From the NCBI GenBank assembly GCA_021442155.1, contig CM038214.1, forward strand, positions 144,866,488 to 144,930,487: 64,000 bases of DNA. Reading direction: 5' to 3'. The translations under genes and the position numbers were made by a program. Under the pieces are notes generated by a model, which worked only from the letters and a program-made list of their open reading frames with translations, did no database searches and was not told the DNA's origin. Position 1 is the stretch's first letter. Each line of letters starts with the position of its first letter. This DNA is from Cymbidium sinense (taxonomy: Eukaryota; Streptophyta; Magnoliopsida; Asparagales; Orchidaceae). Below are positions 62,111 through 64,000 of the stretch, piece after piece.

Positions 62111-62586
62111 CAAAAGCTTAGTAATGTATTTGTTCAAATTACATCATCTTAACATTATAATCAACATTTTATGATTTGTGATGGTGCAAGCTCAAACTAA
62201 CTATACATTATCATGCTAAACATATTATAAGGTTAATTAACACACTATATTATATTATGATATATGATGTTATATTATAATTTGCAAATAATATAATATA
62301 TTGTCTAACATTTCACCTCATTAGAATCACTTAAAAGGAATAAACAAAAAAAATCTATCAAAATATGAATAATGTTCATTTTGGATGTAAAATTGTTATT
62401 TTTCTATTATAAATGGTACAAAATAGCATAATTTTTGTGTTGCTTCTTTGGTGTGTGCCATGAATTTGGCCAAATTCTTCCATCTCAACCTTCAAATTAA
62501 TATTTTTGTGAGTTTTGACCCAATGTATTATAACAAAAGTAAAACATACTAAAATGTACAATAACATTTAGTAACACACCACATTC

Positions 62587-62649
<63 letters not shown>

Positions 62650-63725
62650 GTTATATTGTTATGTAAATTATATTTTAATATCTTTCATATAATATATTAT
62701 CTTACATTACACCTTAAAATGAATCACTTGAAGCAAAAAATTCATAAAATTTGGTTTAAAAATGAACATTATTTGGGATGCAAAATTCCATTCTTTTGAT
62801 TAAATGACACACCATAGCACACCCCCAATGATGTTCCCTAAAGTTTTCCTTAAATTTGGCCAAATCCCATCATCTCAGCCTATAAGCCAGTATTTTTATG
62901 AATTATACTAATACAAACTCTACTACATCATACTATAACAAACTAAAATATTAATACACAATCGTATGTTATAATCCATGATGCTACACTATGTTATGGC
63001 ATCTTATATTATGATACACTATAACATAATATATTATACTATATTGCATATCACATCATAAGGGATTGCTTAAGATAAAAATCATAAAATTAGTTCAAAT
63101 AAAAAAAACTGTATATTTTACTCGTATCACTTACATATTTTAAATTGGAATAATATAATATGATGCCATGCTCTACCTATTATGAATTTTGCCAAATTCC
63201 ACCATTTTAAAGTATAAATCAACATTTTTATAAATAATCCTAGTGTAAGCTTGACTGCATGATTGTAAAGTACTAAAAGAATTTAAAATATGCAAAATAA
63301 TATATTATGATAAGTGGCATAACATTTAATATTTATTTTGAACATAAAATCTTACATTCTAGACTATAAGTGGCATAACATAACTTTGGTACTACAACCC
63401 AATTCCCACTTCAAATTTAACAAATCTCATCATCTAGTTTATTAAATCAACATTTTTATGATTTATATTAATATAGACTATAGGGCACAATACCATAATA
63501 TGCTAAAATTTCAAAATATCTTATAACATCCAAAAACACATCACTACATGCTTAAATATATGATGCTACATTATACTATAATATATGGTATTATAATAAG
63601 ATTTAGGGTTAGGGTTTAGGGTATTCAAATCTCTAATAATCAAGGGAAAGTCTCTTGAAGACATTTTCTTTAGCTACCATAACTATAGATTAGGTCATTC
63701 TGATCTACTCTAAATGACATCTTTA
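62111..63725 (+). repeat. Tract X of Tat copy C, diverged ~330-390 bp tandem units
   Basis: Five diverged units with marks near 62,140, 62,468, 62,855, 63,187 and 63,410 (a 'ggccaaatt..atc' word, then 'caacatttttatga'). AT palindromes separate them. Equivalent to 41,521-43,005. A short telomeric word (63,604-63,621) lies inside the last unit. Confidence 0.65.
62587..62647 (+). repeat. (AT)n(GT)n microsatellite
   Basis: About eleven AT dinucleotides then about twenty GT dinucleotides. The corresponding spot in copy B (about 42,015) has only a short TATATTATATTATAATG-like stretch, so the expansion is specific to copy C. Confidence 0.95.
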
Positions 63726-64000
63726 TCCAAAATTTAGGCTTAGGTTAGTTTAGAGTTTAGGGTTTAGGGTTTAGGGTTTGTTTAGGGTTAGGGTTTGGGG
63801 TTTAGGGTTGTGGGTTTTAGGTTTTGGTTTTTGTAAGCTTTAGGGTTTAGGGTTTAGGATTTAGGGTTTTAGGTTTTAAGGTTTAGGGTTTCGGGTTTAG
63901 GTTTTAGGGTTTAATGTTTAGGGTTTAGGGTTTTTAGGGTTTAGGGTTTATTATTTATGATTTATGGTTTAGGTTTTAGGTTTAGGGTTTATGTTTTAAT
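63726..64000 (+). repeat. Telomere-like block 3 (continues past the window)
   Basis: Much purer than blocks 1 and 2: mostly complete TTTAGGG words with a few variants, G-rich strand +. It follows tract X exactly as block 2 does. Confidence 0.9.

Noticed and set aside
62611..62799. Cys/Val-repeat open frame
   Set aside because: Translation of the GT microsatellite.

Overview
This window is AT-rich, gene-poor plant nuclear DNA, almost certainly from a flowering plant. The signs are plant-type telomere-like TTTAGGG words, Ty3/gypsy polyproteins of the Tat/Ogre kind (gypsy RNase H followed by a second, archaeal-type RNase H, then integrase), and dense noncoding repeats. I find no intact host gene, no rRNA or tRNA gene and no CRISPR array. 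Every coding region is a decayed retrotransposon fragment broken by stops and frameshifts. I do not assign a species.

Layout: (1) 1-2,300 holds a dispersed repeat and AT-rich filler. (2) 2,414-3,560 is an array of about fifteen ~70-bp units, each able to fold into a hairpin whose two arms change together from unit to unit. (3) About 3,600-13,878 is Tat copy A: leader, gag, zinc knuckle, protease (PR), reverse transcriptase (RT), two RNases H, integrase, and a 3' tract of ~130-bp repeats. (4) 13,879-21,100 is a 7.2-kb noncoding TG...CA element, called L-A here. (5) 21,101-22,383 is degenerate telomere-like DNA. (6) 22,384-22,845 is a gag scrap of Tat copy B. (7) 22,846-28,315 is R1, an inverted copy of the 7-kb element containing a 100-N gap. 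(8) 28,316-34,158 is the rest of Tat B. (9) 34,159-40,658 is L-B, the element in forward orientation. (10) 40,659-43,005 is tract X, the distal end of Tat B, made of diverged tandem repeats. (11) 43,005-48,320 is a large telomere-like block. (12) 48,325-48,738 is the PR start of Tat copy C. (13) 48,739-55,874 is R2, another inverted copy. (14) 55,875-61,040 is the rest of Tat C. (15) 61,040-63,725 is tract X of copy C. (16) From 63,735 to the end is telomere-like again.

The window is therefore a composite repeat of roughly 26 kb: truncated Tat element, then tract X, then a telomere-like block, all in the same direction. It is interrupted by a 6.5-7.2 kb noncoding element in alternating orientation (L, R, L, R). 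The R insertions in copies B and C sit at the same PR position. The L insertions in copies A and B sit at the same 3' position. Copy A has the empty R site and copy C has the empty L site.

The observations most worth following are the covarying hairpin array, the sawtooth higher-order structure inside the telomere-like block, and the recurrent Tat/telomere composite. Many small indels and the N gap mean that assembly or consensus error has to be excluded first.
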